Of a stretch of 64,000 nucleotides of DNA, positions 20,004 to 28,979 are shown piece by piece. Location of the stretch: contig RXJJ01000002.1 of assembly GCA_003963145.1 (NCBI GenBank), positions 124,001-188,000 on the forward strand. Direction: 5' to 3'. This DNA is from Bradyrhizobiaceae bacterium (lineage in GTDB: Bacteria; Pseudomonadota; Alphaproteobacteria; Rhizobiales; Xanthobacteraceae). The first letter of the stretch is position 1. Each line of letters starts with the position of its first letter. A program made the translations under genes and the position numbers. A model generated the notes under the pieces. That model saw nothing but the letters and a program-made list of their open reading frames with translations, did not search any database and was not told where the DNA came from.

Positions 20004-20020
20004 TGGTATATTATATTCCA
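20004..20020. promoter_or_regulatory. Candidate GntR/FadR-type operator of the oxlT-like gene
   Basis: TGGTATAT-T-ATATTCCA is a 17-bp near-palindrome (7 of 8 arm positions pair), 59-75 bp upstream of the start codon. The TGGTAT...CCA ends resemble operators of FadR-subfamily GntR repressors, which often control organic-acid transporters. The regulator gene is not in the window. Confidence 0.4.
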
Positions 20021-20208
20021 GCGCGCAAGGCGCTTGGTTGAGAAGGCCACACCGCGGGCCAACTGGCGGATATTTTAGAATAATCGTTTTATATCATCGT
20101 GTTATCGAAGAAAAATGAAGCGAGCCGAGAGTGGATTTCGCACATGCAAACAACTTTCGCTGCCAAAATTTTTTAAAAATGTCGTCGTGGTGTGTTGTCG
20201 CAGAATGC

Positions 20209-20223
20209 GCGTCACGTTGACGC
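20209..20223. promoter_or_regulatory. Perfect 15-bp dyad, unknown regulator
   Basis: GCGTCA-CGT-TGACGC lies about 260-280 bp upstream of the oxlT-like start and 49 bp beyond the ndvB stop. It is operator-like in symmetry. The arms are of the GCGNC type but do not fit the RegR consensus spacing. Confidence 0.3.
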
Positions 20224-20271
20224 ATAAGCTGTAGCCGCTTTCACGAACGCCGAACAAACTACTCGGCCAAA

Positions 20272-22926
20272 CTACTCGGCTGAAATTTGCCGCACGTCGG
20301 ATGACGCCGCCTGCTGAACGCCAGGAAGCGCCGCACGGCGAAGGCCGATCAATTCGGCGGCGCGTGTGCTTGAGCTGCGCCAGAACTCGAAGGAGTTGAT
20401 GCGCGAATTCTCAAGTATTGCGATCGCCACAGCGGCGAGGAACGGCAGGCTTTGCAGCACAAGCACGCCTGCGAAGATGTAGATCTCGCGCACCTGTTTC
20501 GGATTGAACATCACAAGCACGCCGGCGCCGATCAGGAGCAGCACGCCGATCACGGCTTCCCAGAATGCCTGGAATTCAACCGACATCAGCGACAGGCCGC
20601 CCTTCGAGGTGCGCGCGAACGGCAGATGATCGGTGATCAATCCGTTCGCCACCGCACGAGACACGGTCCACTGCACGGACATCGCGGTGATCATCGCGGC
20701 CAGCATCTGTCCGGTCTTGATCGGCACGCGCAGGCGATACAGCGTGACGAAATGAAGGAGTGACACCACGAATGAGGCGATGATCGGCAAGGTGAGAATC
20801 TTGTCCGGAATAGCGATGTCGGCGAACGCCACGACCGGCACCCAGATCAGGTTGAGGATCGCGACGACGACACCGAGGCTTTCCGCTCCCAGCCAGTTCA
20901 GCCAGCCGAGCGTGAATTCGCGCTTCTGATCGGGCGACAGCCGGGTCGCGCCGGGCAGGAATCGCCGCCAGTGCTTCTTGACGATCTGAAACCCGCCATA
21001 CGCCCAGCGGTGTCGTTGTTTCTTGAACGCCTCGTAGGTGTCCGGAAGCAGGCCATAGCCGTAGCGCGTGTTGGTGTAATGCGTGATCCAGCCCTGTTCA
21101 ATCACCGACAGGCCAAGATCGGTGTCTTCGCAGATCGTATCGCCGGCCCAGCCGCCGGCCATGTCCATCGCCGCGCGGCGGATCAGGCACATTGTGCCAT
21201 GGACGATGATGGCATTCGCTTCGTTGCGCTGGATCATGCCGATATCGAAGAAGCCGGCATATTCGCCGTTCATCGCGTAGTGCATCAATGAACGGTCGCC
21301 ATCGCGGTGATCCTGCGGCGCCTGCACGAGGCCGACGCGTGGATCGGCGAACGCAGGCACGAGGTCCTTCAGCCAGTTCGGCGTAACCGCGTAATCGGCG
21401 TCGATGACCCCGATGATTTCCGCGTCGGTTGCGGTGCGCGCCATCGCGATTTTCAACGCGCCGGCCTTGAAGCCCTGCACCTTTTCCGCGTTGATGAAAA
21501 TGAAGCGCTCGCCAAGCGCGCGGCAATGATCCTGGATCGGCTGCCAGAACGTCGGGTCCGGCGTGTTGTTGATGATCACCACGCATTCGAAGTTCGGATA
21601 ATTCAGGCGCGCCACCGCATCGAGCGTTTGCTTGAGCATCTCCGGCGGCTCGTAATAGGCCGGAATATGGATCGAGACTTTTGGTGCGTAATCTTCTGCC
21701 GGCGCGGGCAGGGGCTGCGCGATCAGCCGCCGCGGCTTGTGGCCGAATGCCACCGTTGCGATTTCCTCGATCCGCGCCATCGCGATCAGTATCAACGGCA
21801 CCAGAAGAATGACGCCGAGCGTGAGCGCGAAGGCGGATCCGAACACGAAATAATGCCCGTTCCAGTAGGCGAAAATGGTTGCGACCCAGGCGCCGACCAC
21901 GGCAGCCGCGGTGGCCAGCACCAGCGCCTGTCGGGCGGTTGGTTGGACCATCCGGAAAATCGGCAGCGACATCAGGATGCCGACAAGAATCGCGATCGTC
22001 GCGATCTTCCAATAGTCCTGATCGACGACGGGGCCGGTCCATGAAAATTTCGGTTCGCGGGCAGCGTTGAGAATGCCCCAATAGGGACCGACGCCGCCTT
22101 CGAAGAATTTCCACGGCTGATCGATGGCTTCGACGATGTTGTAATCCATCCCAATGGCGTCGGCGCGGGCGACGAAATTGCGCAGCACAGAGGCCTGTTC
22201 GAACGGACCCGGATCGGCCTGACGCAGATTATAGCCCGCGCTGGGCCATCCAAATTCGGCGACCACCACGCGCTTGCCGGGGAAAGTGTCCCGCAGCAGC
22301 TTGTAAATGTTCATGCTGTAATCGACAGCTTCGCCGACGGGGATGTTGTTCCAGTAGGGCAGGATGTGCGCGGCGATGAAATCGACATTCGAGGCAAGCT
22401 GCGGCTCGTCACGCCACATGCTCCAGATTTCGCCGGTCGTCACGGGAACGCTGACCTGGCGCTTCACCCGCTGGATGTACTCGATCAGATCGTCGATCTT
22501 CAGATCGTCGCGATAGAGTGTTTCGTTGCCGACCACGACGCCGATCACGTTGCTGTTGTGTTTGGCAAGATCGACAGCGGCGGCTATTTCCCGCTCGTTA
22601 CGATCAAGGTTTTTGTCGAGCCAGGCGCCGACCGTGACCTTCAGGCCGAATTCGGCGGCAATTGGCGGAACAAGTTCCACGCCGCCCGTCGATGAGTAGA
22701 GGCGAATCGCCTTCGTCATCGTCGACAGTTTCTTCAGGTCGGCGCGGATTTTCTCGACGGTAGGGATATTGTCGACGTCAGGATGCCCGGTCCCCTCGAA
22801 GGGAGCGTAGGACAGGCTCGGCAGCATGCCGTGAAAGTCGGGAGCGTCCTGTTTTTCCCGCAGCGCGGCCCAGATCGCCGCGTGAAGCGCGGTAACGAGG
22901 ATCAAGACAGCGACGACGCGGCGCAT
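20272..22926 (-). CDS. ndvB: NdvB-type cyclic beta-(1,3),(1,6)-glucan synthase (GH17-GT2 fusion)
   Basis: This membrane enzyme of 884 residues matches the Bradyrhizobium NdvB, which builds periplasmic cyclic beta-(1,3),(1,6)-glucans for osmotic adaptation and nodulation. An N-terminal signal anchor is followed by a GH17-like domain (about residues 35-300) with both catalytic glutamates, in 'VVVGNETLYR' (E135) and 'VVAEFGWPSAG' (E224). Membrane helices follow, then a GT2 glycosyltransferase domain with 'VIDADYA' (509-512), 'CEDTDLG' and 'KQRHRW' (about 637-641), and further C-terminal helices. It is unrelated to the much larger Sinorhizobium NdvB. The start at 22926 is tentative; an in-frame TTG at 22941 is possible. 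ndvD and ndvC lie upstream. Confidence 0.88.
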   Translation of the reverse strand: MRRVVAVLILVTALHAAIWAALREKQDAPDFHGMLPSLSYAPFEGTGHPDVDNIPTVEKIRADLKKLSTMTKAIRLYSSTGGVELVPPIAAEFGLKVTVGAWLDKNLDRNEREIAAAVDLAKHNSNVIGVVVGNETLYRDDLKIDDLIEYIQRVKRQVSVPVTTGEIWSMWRDEPQLASNVDFIAAHILPYWNNIPVGEAVDYSMNIYKLLRDTFPGKRVVVAEFGWPSAGYNLRQADPGPFEQASVLRNFVARADAIGMDYNIVEAIDQPWKFFEGGVGPYWGILNAAREPKFSWTGPVVDQDYWKIATIAILVGILMSLPIFRMVQPTARQALVLATAAAVVGAWVATIFAYWNGHYFVFGSAFALTLGVILLVPLILIAMARIEEIATVAFGHKPRRLIAQPLPAPAEDYAPKVSIHIPAYYEPPEMLKQTLDAVARLNYPNFECVVIINNTPDPTFWQPIQDHCRALGERFIFINAEKVQGFKAGALKIAMARTATDAEIIGVIDADYAVTPNWLKDLVPAFADPRVGLVQAPQDHRDGDRSLMHYAMNGEYAGFFDIGMIQRNEANAIIVHGTMCLIRRAAMDMAGGWAGDTICEDTDLGLSVIEQGWITHYTNTRYGYGLLPDTYEAFKKQRHRWAYGGFQIVKKHWRRFLPGATRLSPDQKREFTLGWLNWLGAESLGVVVAILNLIWVPVVAFADIAIPDKILTLPIIASFVVSLLHFVTLYRLRVPIKTGQMLAAMITAMSVQWTVSRAVANGLITDHLPFARTSKGGLSLMSVEFQAFWEAVIGVLLLIGAGVLVMFNPKQVREIYIFAGVLVLQSLPFLAAVAIAILENSRINSFEFWRSSSTRAAELIGLRRAALPGVQQAASSDVRQISAE

Positions 22927-23191
22927 CCCTACAAGGACCAATCCGGGACTAGTGTGGCAAGGAACGTATCAGGGTTACGAGACCGTCCCTCGGCTCGACC
23001 AGGGCGAAGCCGAAAGAGCTTATCAAGCCTCCCAATTTATGCCACGCGATTTAATATCTGGTATGGCGCAATGGCGTTTTAAGGGCGCATTGCTCCCGGA
23101 TCGCGAATCCGTTCAAAATCTTTCACTTGGCTCTGGAGTTTGAGGTCGCCGAACGTCCCGATTGGTGCACAGCATCGTGCCGGCTTGAAAC
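22927..23191. other. 265-bp gap between ndvD and ndvB
   Basis: No gene is seen here. The segment includes a GCAATG ... CATTGC inverted repeat (roughly 23068-23094) and may hold a separate ndvB promoter. No terminator for ndvD is evident, so co-transcription with ndvB is possible. Confidence 0.35.
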
Positions 23192-23818
23192 CTACTTGGC
23201 GGGCGGTTGGGAAGCGGGCGCTGGCTGCGACGCTGCGGCGGGCGGTTGGGCAGCCGGTGTGCTTCCCGGTTGCGGCTGGGCGTTCGGATTGATCCAGCAG
23301 GCCTGAATACGGCTATTGAGGGTTTCGGCAACCTTGTTGTCGATTTGCCCGCCGAACCGGACCAGACAGCGGAAGGCAGCCTGCACGTGGCCCCCGGGGC
23401 AACCGAAACGGTCGTATAGATCCAGATGCCGGAAAGCCGTGTCCAAATCGTCGCGCCACATCAGGTTGACCACGCGGCGGCCGAGCCAGACGCATTCCGG
23501 GTTTCCGGCGGGACCGTTGATGGCCTGCGCGGCCTCGGCGAACTCGTCGACCTTGCGCTGGTTGTCCTTGGTGGCGTCGGCCGCGACAGGGGGGACCTGC
23601 TTCTGGTCCTGCGCGCGCTGGTCTCCGCCGCTCTGCGCGAAAACAGCGCCGGGGCTTAGGGCCAGCATCATGGCGGACAGAAGAAGACCGAAGGCCGTGA
23701 TGCCAAGGCGGAGCGGAACAAGACGGAAAGGAGCAAGACGGAAAGGAGCAAGACGGAAAGGAGCAAGACGGGAAGGTACAAGGCTGGAAGGTAAAAGGCT
23801 GGAAGGAAAGCGACTCAT
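23192..23818 (-). CDS. ndvD: NdvD-like beta-glucan biosynthesis protein with N-terminal pentapeptide repeats
   Basis: This is a predicted exported protein of 208 residues between the ndvB and ndvC homologues, where B. japonicum carries ndvD, the third gene for cyclic beta-(1,3),(1,6)-glucan synthesis. The N terminus has 'LAPFR' pentapeptide repeats before a hydrophobic segment ('ITAFGLLLSAMMLALSPGAVFA') with a likely signal cleavage site. The mature part has four cysteines in a conserved-looking block ('NPECVWLGRR', 'DRFGCPGGHV', 'AFRCLVRF', 'IQACWINPN') and ends in a Pro/Ala/Gln-rich tail. The ndvD name rests on context and on my memory of the locus. The start is the ATG at 23818, after GGGGAT. 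Confidence 0.65.
   Translation of the reverse strand: MSRFPSSLLPSSLVPSRLAPFRLAPFRLAPFRLVPLRLGITAFGLLLSAMMLALSPGAVFAQSGGDQRAQDQKQVPPVAADATKDNQRKVDEFAEAAQAINGPAGNPECVWLGRRVVNLMWRDDLDTAFRHLDLYDRFGCPGGHVQAAFRCLVRFGGQIDNKVAETLNSRIQACWINPNAQPQPGSTPAAQPPAAASQPAPASQPPAK
23713..23802. repeat. 15-bp tandem repeat inside the ndvD-like gene
   Basis: Six head-to-tail 15-bp units (plus-strand consensus AAGGAGCAAGACGGA) include three nearly identical central copies and diverged outer ones. The length keeps the reading frame, so copy changes would add or remove pentapeptides such as LAPFR ahead of the signal-peptide core. Confidence 0.9.
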
Positions 23819-24203
23819 GAGATCCCCGATAATCGAGCCCGTTCTTGTCGTTGAAGCGCAAGCGGCTTGATTGTTTGTGTACAAACCCGCCCGCTGACAA
23901 TCAACCTTTGTCCGCAGACCGCTGACTTGCGGCAATCCTGCAGCTGCGGCAAAGCCAATCGCATCCTTGGCGTCTTTACTGCCCTTCTGCCGCCCGAATT
24001 CGTCTCCATTGCGGCGGAAACGCATTCGGGCGCTGCGCCGAATCCCATTCGTGAATGCCATGGCGGACATTTGGATTTTTGTCCAGCAAGACGGCATTTT
24101 CCGAACTTTTAGATAAAGCGGGCGCCGAACACGCCGGCTGTGGCATGCCGGCTCTTGGCATGGCGATGGCAAGCGGCTAATCGACGGGCTGGAGGACGGA
24201 ACC
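23819..24203. other. 385-bp divergent region between ndvD and ndvC
   Basis: This region is non-coding and must hold the promoters of both divergent genes. It contains a 14-bp dyad GTTTGT-GT-ACAAAC at 23873-23886, 55-68 bp upstream of ndvD, and a strong GGAGGA ribosome site (24191-24196) for ndvC. No terminator was seen. Confidence 0.45.
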
Positions 24204-25835
24204 ATTTCGCTTCGAATCCCGCTGGCGCTGCTTGTCGCTTCGCTTTGCATCATCGCCGGCGTCTGGCTGTGGCTTGCCAGACCGGTGACGCTGTCGCGCG
24301 CGCCGATCGATCCGAACCAGAAACTGGAATGTGTTTCCTACGCTCCGTTCCGCGGCGATCAGACCCCGCTCGATCCAACGCTCCATGTGTCGGCCGAGCA
24401 GATTGCCCAGGATCTGAAGGAACTGGTCAAGATCACCGGCTGCATTCGCACGTATTCGGTCGATGTCGGCCTCGATCAGGTGCCGGGCGAAGCCGCTAAA
24501 GTGGGGCTGAAGGTCATCCAGGGCATCTGGCTCGGCAACAACCGTCTCAAGAACAGCCTGCAGATCGACACCGCGGTGGCTCTTGCCAAGAAGTATCCCG
24601 ACACGATCCAGTCGCTTGTGGTCGGCAACGAGGTTCTGCTGCGCGGCGAAATGACGTCGAGCGATCTCGTCGCGCTGATCCGGCAAGTGAAGGCGAAGGC
24701 GGGAATCCCGGTCACCTACGCCGATGTCTGGGAATTTTGGCTGCGTAACCGCGACGTGTATGATGCGGTGGATTTCGTCACCATTCACATCCTGCCGTTC
24801 TGGGAGGACATCCCGGTTCGCGCCAAATACGCCGCCGCGCACGTCGATTCCATTCGCAAGCGCATGGCGGTGGCATTCCCGAACAAGGAAATCCTGATCG
24901 GCGAAACCGGCTGGCCGAGCGCGGGGCGGATGCGCGAGGGCGCGCTGCCCTCACGCACCAATCAGGCGATGGTCGTGTCACAGATTCTGGAATTGGCGCG
25001 GCAGGAGAAGTTTCGCGTCAATTTGATCGAAGCCTACGATCAGCCGTGGAAGCGACAGCTCGAGGGCACGGTCGGCGGCTATTGGGGACTGTTCACGTCC
25101 GAAAGCCGGACGCTGAAATATCCGCCGGGCGAGCCGATCACAAACCACCCCTTCTGGAAGCTGCAGATGGCGGGCGGCATGCTGTTGTGCATCATCGTCT
25201 ATGTCACCGCGCTGCTCACGCTTCGCCGCAAGCCATGGTCGCCGCGGCTGGTATCCTGGCTCGCCGTGGCGCTGTCGGCGACGGCGGGCGGGGCGCTGGC
25301 GGGGCTTGCCGTGGAAAAGACGATGATCGAAAGCCTCGGCGTCGCCGGCTGGACGCATTCGCTGTTTCTGCTGACGGCTTCGCTCGCCGCACCGATCCTC
25401 GCATCGATCGCCTTCATGTCCGGACGCGGCCTTCCCACTTTTCTCGAGCTGATGGGACCACCCGAATATCGCACGGCGTCGCGCTCGCAGCGTCTGCTCG
25501 GTCTTGCACTGGTGATTGTGGTTCTGATCGCCGCGGAGACGGCGCTCGGCTTCGTGTTCGATCCGCGTTACCGCGATTTTCCATTCGCGACGCTGACCAT
25601 CGCGGCCGTGCCGTTTCTGGGGCTGGTCCTGCTCAACAATCCGCTGACGGCGGCGGCGCATCCCATCGCGGAACTGACCTTCGCGGGCCTGCTCGCATTG
25701 TCCTCGGTCTATGTCATTTTCAACGAAGGGCCGAACAACTGGCAGTCGCTCTGGACCTGCGGCGCCTATCTCGCTCTGGCGCTCACGCTGTCGCTGGCGC
25801 GGGTCGCGCAAAACCCAAAATCATCAGCCCAATAG
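24204..25835 (+). CDS. ndvC: NdvC-type GH17 membrane protein (probable ATT start)
   Basis: This protein of about 543 residues matches Bradyrhizobium NdvC, which affects beta-(1,6) linkages in the cyclic glucans. A GH17-like domain has both catalytic glutamates ('VVGNEVLLRG', E143, and 'IGETGWPSAG', E234) and is followed by about seven membrane segments. The first canonical start in frame is GTG 24285, but it would cut off an N-terminal signal anchor ('IPLALLVASLCIIAGVWLWL') encoded in frame just upstream. An ATT at 24204 lies exactly 7 nt after GGAGGA, and no ATG/GTG/TTG occurs between. An ATT start, or a point mutation or base error, is therefore likely. The 3' end overlaps the convergent gene by 53 bp. 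Confidence 0.82.
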   Translation: MSLRIPLALLVASLCIIAGVWLWLARPVTLSRAPIDPNQKLECVSYAPFRGDQTPLDPTLHVSAEQIAQDLKELVKITGCIRTYSVDVGLDQVPGEAAKVGLKVIQGIWLGNNRLKNSLQIDTAVALAKKYPDTIQSLVVGNEVLLRGEMTSSDLVALIRQVKAKAGIPVTYADVWEFWLRNRDVYDAVDFVTIHILPFWEDIPVRAKYAAAHVDSIRKRMAVAFPNKEILIGETGWPSAGRMREGALPSRTNQAMVVSQILELARQEKFRVNLIEAYDQPWKRQLEGTVGGYWGLFTSESRTLKYPPGEPITNHPFWKLQMAGGMLLCIIVYVTALLTLRRKPWSPRLVSWLAVALSATAGGALAGLAVEKTMIESLGVAGWTHSLFLLTASLAAPILASIAFMSGRGLPTFLELMGPPEYRTASRSQRLLGLALVIVVLIAAETALGFVFDPRYRDFPFATLTIAAVPFLGLVLLNNPLTAAAHPIAELTFAGLLALSSVYVIFNEGPNNWQSLWTCGAYLALALTLSLARVAQNPKSSAQ

Positions 25836-26163
25836 CAAGTCCCGACGGAACAATATTGTAGAGCACGATGCCGAAGCCGGCGGCGATCAATCCGCCGGTG
25901 AGGGTGACGATCGACGGGCGGATCAGATGCAGCACCGCGATGATAAGCGCCGCGATGCCGAACACCGAATGCTTGAACAGATAGGTCGCCAGGAGCCTGA
26001 TCTTGCAAAGCATCGACGGCAGTCCGGCGTCGCAGGCGAGCGCGAACTGCGAAAACTCGATGGCGAAGTAGCGCAGATAAAGCGCGTAGCCGACGGTCGA
26101 GAAACCGACGACCAGAAGCCATTGGACCTGATAGGGACTGAGCCGGAAAGGTTGCTTTTGCAT
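25783..26163 (-). CDS. Small multi-pass membrane protein
   Basis: The 126-residue protein starts 'MQKQPFRLSPYQVQWLLVV' and has about four membrane segments, including 'VFGIAALIIAVLHLIRPS' and 'TLTGGLIAAGFGIVLYNI'. It contains three cysteine or Tyr-rich segments between helices 1 and 2 ('CDAGLPSMLCKI'). The two cysteines could form a periplasmic disulfide. No family is recognised. The start at 26163 is the ATG nearest the first conserved-looking residues. Its 3' end overlaps ndvC on the other strand. Confidence 0.65.
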   Translation of the reverse strand: MQKQPFRLSPYQVQWLLVVGFSTVGYALYLRYFAIEFSQFALACDAGLPSMLCKIRLLATYLFKHSVFGIAALIIAVLHLIRPSIVTLTGGLIAAGFGIVLYNIVPSGLAIGLMILGFARPAPATA

Positions 26164-26246
26164 GGCGGCCACTATGGTGCGGATCGCGACATGAAACAAC
26201 CGGCAACAGGCCCGGAGCGCGATCAAATATGCCGTGGCGCCAGAGC

Positions 26247-27323
26247 CTAGCGGCCGAATATCGAGGTCAGCCCGCGCTGGGCCGGCGGGGGTGTTTCTTC
26301 CTGCCGTGCGTTGGTCCGGCGGGGCGGTTTCGGCGCGCTGACGGCGGCAGGTTTGGCAGAAATGTCCATGGCAAGACGCTGCCCGTCATAAACGGCGGTT
26401 TGGCATCCGCGTCTCGCCGCGATCATCTGCGCGCAGATCTTCGCGGCTTCGGCGGCATTGGCAAGCGGCCCCGCGACAAGGCGCAGTTGCAGGCCTGCGC
26501 CGTCATTGCGCTCCTTGACCACGATGATCGGCTGCAGCCCCGCGAGTGCCTGACCTTGTGCGGTCACCGCACTGCGCCACATTGCGCGCAGCCCTTCGAC
26601 CGAATTCGCGGTGCCGATATCGACGCCGAAATCGGTGCGCTGGACCGGCTGGCTGGCCGCCGCTGCAATTTCCGGCATCGCCGTGGTGGAGGCCGTCACG
26701 AGCGGCAAGTCTTTCTTGCCCTCTGTAACCGGGGCGATCTCAGGATTTGACTCGGCGGAACTATCGGCCTTCGGCTGCGGCTTCACCGGAAGCGTATTGA
26801 CCGGAACCGGTGTAAGCGGGATCGTCGTCGCATCCGCTCTGGAATCGCTTTTGCCCGCCGCCTTCTGTTCAGCCGCCGGGTTCTGTCTGTTGTCGTTTTT
26901 CCTGTCGGGCAATGAAGCGGAATCGCTCATCGCAGACGGTTTCGAAATCGAGCCGGTGACGGATTCGAGATTTTGTTCGAGGACCGTCACGCGCGAATAC
27001 AACCGGTCACGATCGCCGTTGAGCGTATCGACCGCGGCGGCAAGGCGGCGGCTTTCATTCTGGCTGTCCTTGGCGATCCACTGTATCTGCTGCGCCTGCC
27101 GGGTCATGTCGGCATAGGCCATGCGCTCGCTGCGCAAATTGACGGATTGCTGCGAGCTCAGCACGGCTACGGTCAAAGCTCCGACCGCGCTGGCGGCCCA
27201 TGTGCCGAGCCGCCACAGGGCACGACGGTCGAACGCATCCTCCTCGGCCAGAAGGCTTGCCATCCAGCCCGATGAGCCATCGCCTTCGGGTGCCGCATTG
27301 ATACGGTCACGATCGTTTGGCAT
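26247..27323 (-). CDS. Membrane-anchored protein with coiled coil and SPOR-like C terminus
   Basis: This 358-residue protein has an N-terminal cytoplasmic segment, a membrane segment near residues 40-60 ('TWAASAVGALTVAVLSS'), a coiled coil ('RLAAAVDTLNGDRDRLYSRV') and a long Pro/Ala/Ser-rich linker. A C-terminal domain of about 75 residues ('LQLRLVAGPLANAAEAAKIC' and 'CQTAVYDGQRLAM') has the length and GP(L)xNxxEA pattern of SPOR domains, which bind denuded peptidoglycan at division septa. The SPOR assignment is tentative. It is divergent from glmU, which makes a peptidoglycan precursor. Confidence 0.65.
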   Translation of the reverse strand: MPNDRDRINAAPEGDGSSGWMASLLAEEDAFDRRALWRLGTWAASAVGALTVAVLSSQQSVNLRSERMAYADMTRQAQQIQWIAKDSQNESRRLAAAVDTLNGDRDRLYSRVTVLEQNLESVTGSISKPSAMSDSASLPDRKNDNRQNPAAEQKAAGKSDSRADATTIPLTPVPVNTLPVKPQPKADSSAESNPEIAPVTEGKKDLPLVTASTTAMPEIAAAASQPVQRTDFGVDIGTANSVEGLRAMWRSAVTAQGQALAGLQPIIVVKERNDGAGLQLRLVAGPLANAAEAAKICAQMIAARRGCQTAVYDGQRLAMDISAKPAAVSAPKPPRRTNARQEETPPPAQRGLTSIFGR

Positions 27324-27493
27324 GACGTCTGCGCCGTCCCCAGCGGTTCACGCGAATCACGCAGAAAGATTAACAGGAAGCGGCTTTTGTTGCCGGACAA
27401 AGCGGCTGATGCATGCCGGGTTATTCCATCCGGGGCGAAAAGGTCCTATGAGGGCCAAACATCGACCGGCAGCATGTGCCAACGGAAAATCGA

Positions 27494-28861
27494 ATGGCTT
27501 CTCGATCCAGTCTGACTGTCGTTCTTGCCGCGGGCGAAGGCACCCGCATGCGCTCGAAACTGCCGAAGGTCCTGCACACGGTTGCGGGCCAGACCTTGCT
27601 CGGGCATGTGCTGCTCGCCGCGCCACGAGGCGAGGGTGCGTCGCTCGCCGTGGTGGTCGGTCCCGACCATCAGGCGGTGATCGATGAAGTCAGGCGTATA
27701 CGGCCGGATGCCTCGACGTTTGTCCAGCGCGAACGCAAAGGCACCGCGCATGCGGTACTGGCCGCGCGCGAGGCGATCGCGAAGGGCGCCGACGATCTTT
27801 TGATCGTGTTCGGCGATACGCCCCTGGTGACGTCCGGGACTTTCGAGCGGTTGCGGGATGCGCTGAAGGATGGCGCTGCCCTGGCCGTGCTCGGATTTCG
27901 CGCCGCCGATCCCACGGGCTACGGGCGTCTGCTGGTCGAGAATGGCGAACTCGTTGCCATTCGTGAGCAGGCCGACGCCAGCGATGCGGAACGCGCCGTA
28001 ACCCTGTGCAACGCCGGGATGATGGCGTTCTCGGGCAGGACCGCCTTGCAGATTCTCGAACAGATCGGCGATGGCAACAGCAAGAAAGAGTATTATCTCA
28101 CGGATGCCGTGGGCATCGTCCGCAAGCTCGGACTGCGCGCGGCCGTGATCGAAACCGGCGAGGATGAAGTGCGGGGCATCAACACCAAGACGCAGCTTGC
28201 CGAAGCCGAGGCCGTGCTTCAGGCGCAGTTGCGGCGCGCGGCGCTCGATGCGGGCGTCACCATGATCGCGCCCGAAACGGTTTTCCTCAGCAGGGACACT
28301 GCGTTCGGCAGCGACGTGACCATCGAACCGTTCGTGGTGATCGGCCCCGGCGTCAGCATCGGCGACGGCGCGGTGATCCATTCGTTTTCGCACATCGTGC
28401 AGGCGCAGATCGGACGCAACGTTTCGCTTGGCCCCTATGCGCGCATCCGTCCCGGCACGTCGCTGGGCGAGGGCGTTCGCATCGGCAATTTCGTGGAGAC
28501 GAAGGCCGCGACTCTGGAAGAGGGAGTCAAGGTCAATCATTTGTCCTATGTCGGCGATGCGCAGGTCGGCGCGAACGCCAACATCGGAGCCGGCACCATT
28601 CTGTGTAACTACGATGGTTTCGACAAACACCGCACCGAAATCGGCACGGGAGCGTTCGTCGGCTCGAACTCCTCGCTGGTCGCCCCTGTGAAGATCGGCG
28701 CGGGCGCCTATATCGGCTCTGGCTCTGTCATCACCCGCGATGTGCCGGACGATGCGCTGGCGGTCGAGCGCAGCGAGCAGACGGTCCGTCCCGGCTGGGC
28801 GCAGCGTTATCGCGAGCACAAGGCGGAAACCAAAAAACAAACCGGAAAGCCAAAGGGCTGA
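27494..28861 (+). CDS. glmU: Bifunctional GlcNAc-1-phosphate uridyltransferase / glucosamine-1-phosphate acetyltransferase
   Basis: GlmU acetylates glucosamine-1-phosphate and then forms UDP-GlcNAc for peptidoglycan and lipopolysaccharide. The 455-residue protein has the N-terminal pyrophosphorylase domain with '[20 protein letters not shown]' and 'CNAGMMAF', and a C-terminal left-handed beta-helix of hexapeptide repeats ('[13 protein letters not shown]', '[17 protein letters not shown]'). The ATG at 27494 starts just before the conserved domain. glmS follows 118 bp downstream, pairing two steps of one pathway. Confidence 0.97.
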   Translation: MASRSSLTVVLAAGEGTRMRSKLPKVLHTVAGQTLLGHVLLAAPRGEGASLAVVVGPDHQAVIDEVRRIRPDASTFVQRERKGTAHAVLAAREAIAKGADDLLIVFGDTPLVTSGTFERLRDALKDGAALAVLGFRAADPTGYGRLLVENGELVAIREQADASDAERAVTLCNAGMMAFSGRTALQILEQIGDGNSKKEYYLTDAVGIVRKLGLRAAVIETGEDEVRGINTKTQLAEAEAVLQAQLRRAALDAGVTMIAPETVFLSRDTAFGSDVTIEPFVVIGPGVSIGDGAVIHSFSHIVQAQIGRNVSLGPYARIRPGTSLGEGVRIGNFVETKAATLEEGVKVNHLSYVGDAQVGANANIGAGTILCNYDGFDKHRTEIGTGAFVGSNSSLVAPVKIGAGAYIGSGSVITRDVPDDALAVERSEQTVRPGWAQRYREHKAETKKQTGKPKG

Positions 28862-28979
28862 CGTCGTTGTATTAACCGTTTAATCCTGTCTCAATCCGCA
28901 ACAATTATTGACGCCGCCGCCGTGCGATAATGGCTATGAAACCGGCCATACGGTCGGGGCTTGAAGGACGCAAATCCGC

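Larger units (their letters stand above)
19946..20271. other. 326-bp regulatory region upstream of the oxlT-like gene
   Basis: This stretch is AT-rich and non-coding and holds the oxlT-like promoter and the 3' flank of ndvB. It contains two dyads: a GntR-like 17-mer (20004-20020) and GCGTCA-CGT-TGACGC (20209-20223). No terminator for ndvB is evident. Confidence 0.45.

Noticed and set aside
22950-22975. GGAAC-N18-CGTC as an EcfG general-stress promoter near ndvB
   Set aside because: It points away from ndvB (plus strand) and the second element is CGTC instead of CGTT.
23713-23802. Tandem repeat considered as a CRISPR array
   Set aside because: The units are 15 bp, directly adjacent with no spacers, and lie in a coding frame.
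28862-28979. glmS ribozyme or riboswitch in the glmU-glmS gap
   Set aside because: The 118-bp gap shows no ribozyme core; glmS ribozymes are a Gram-positive feature.
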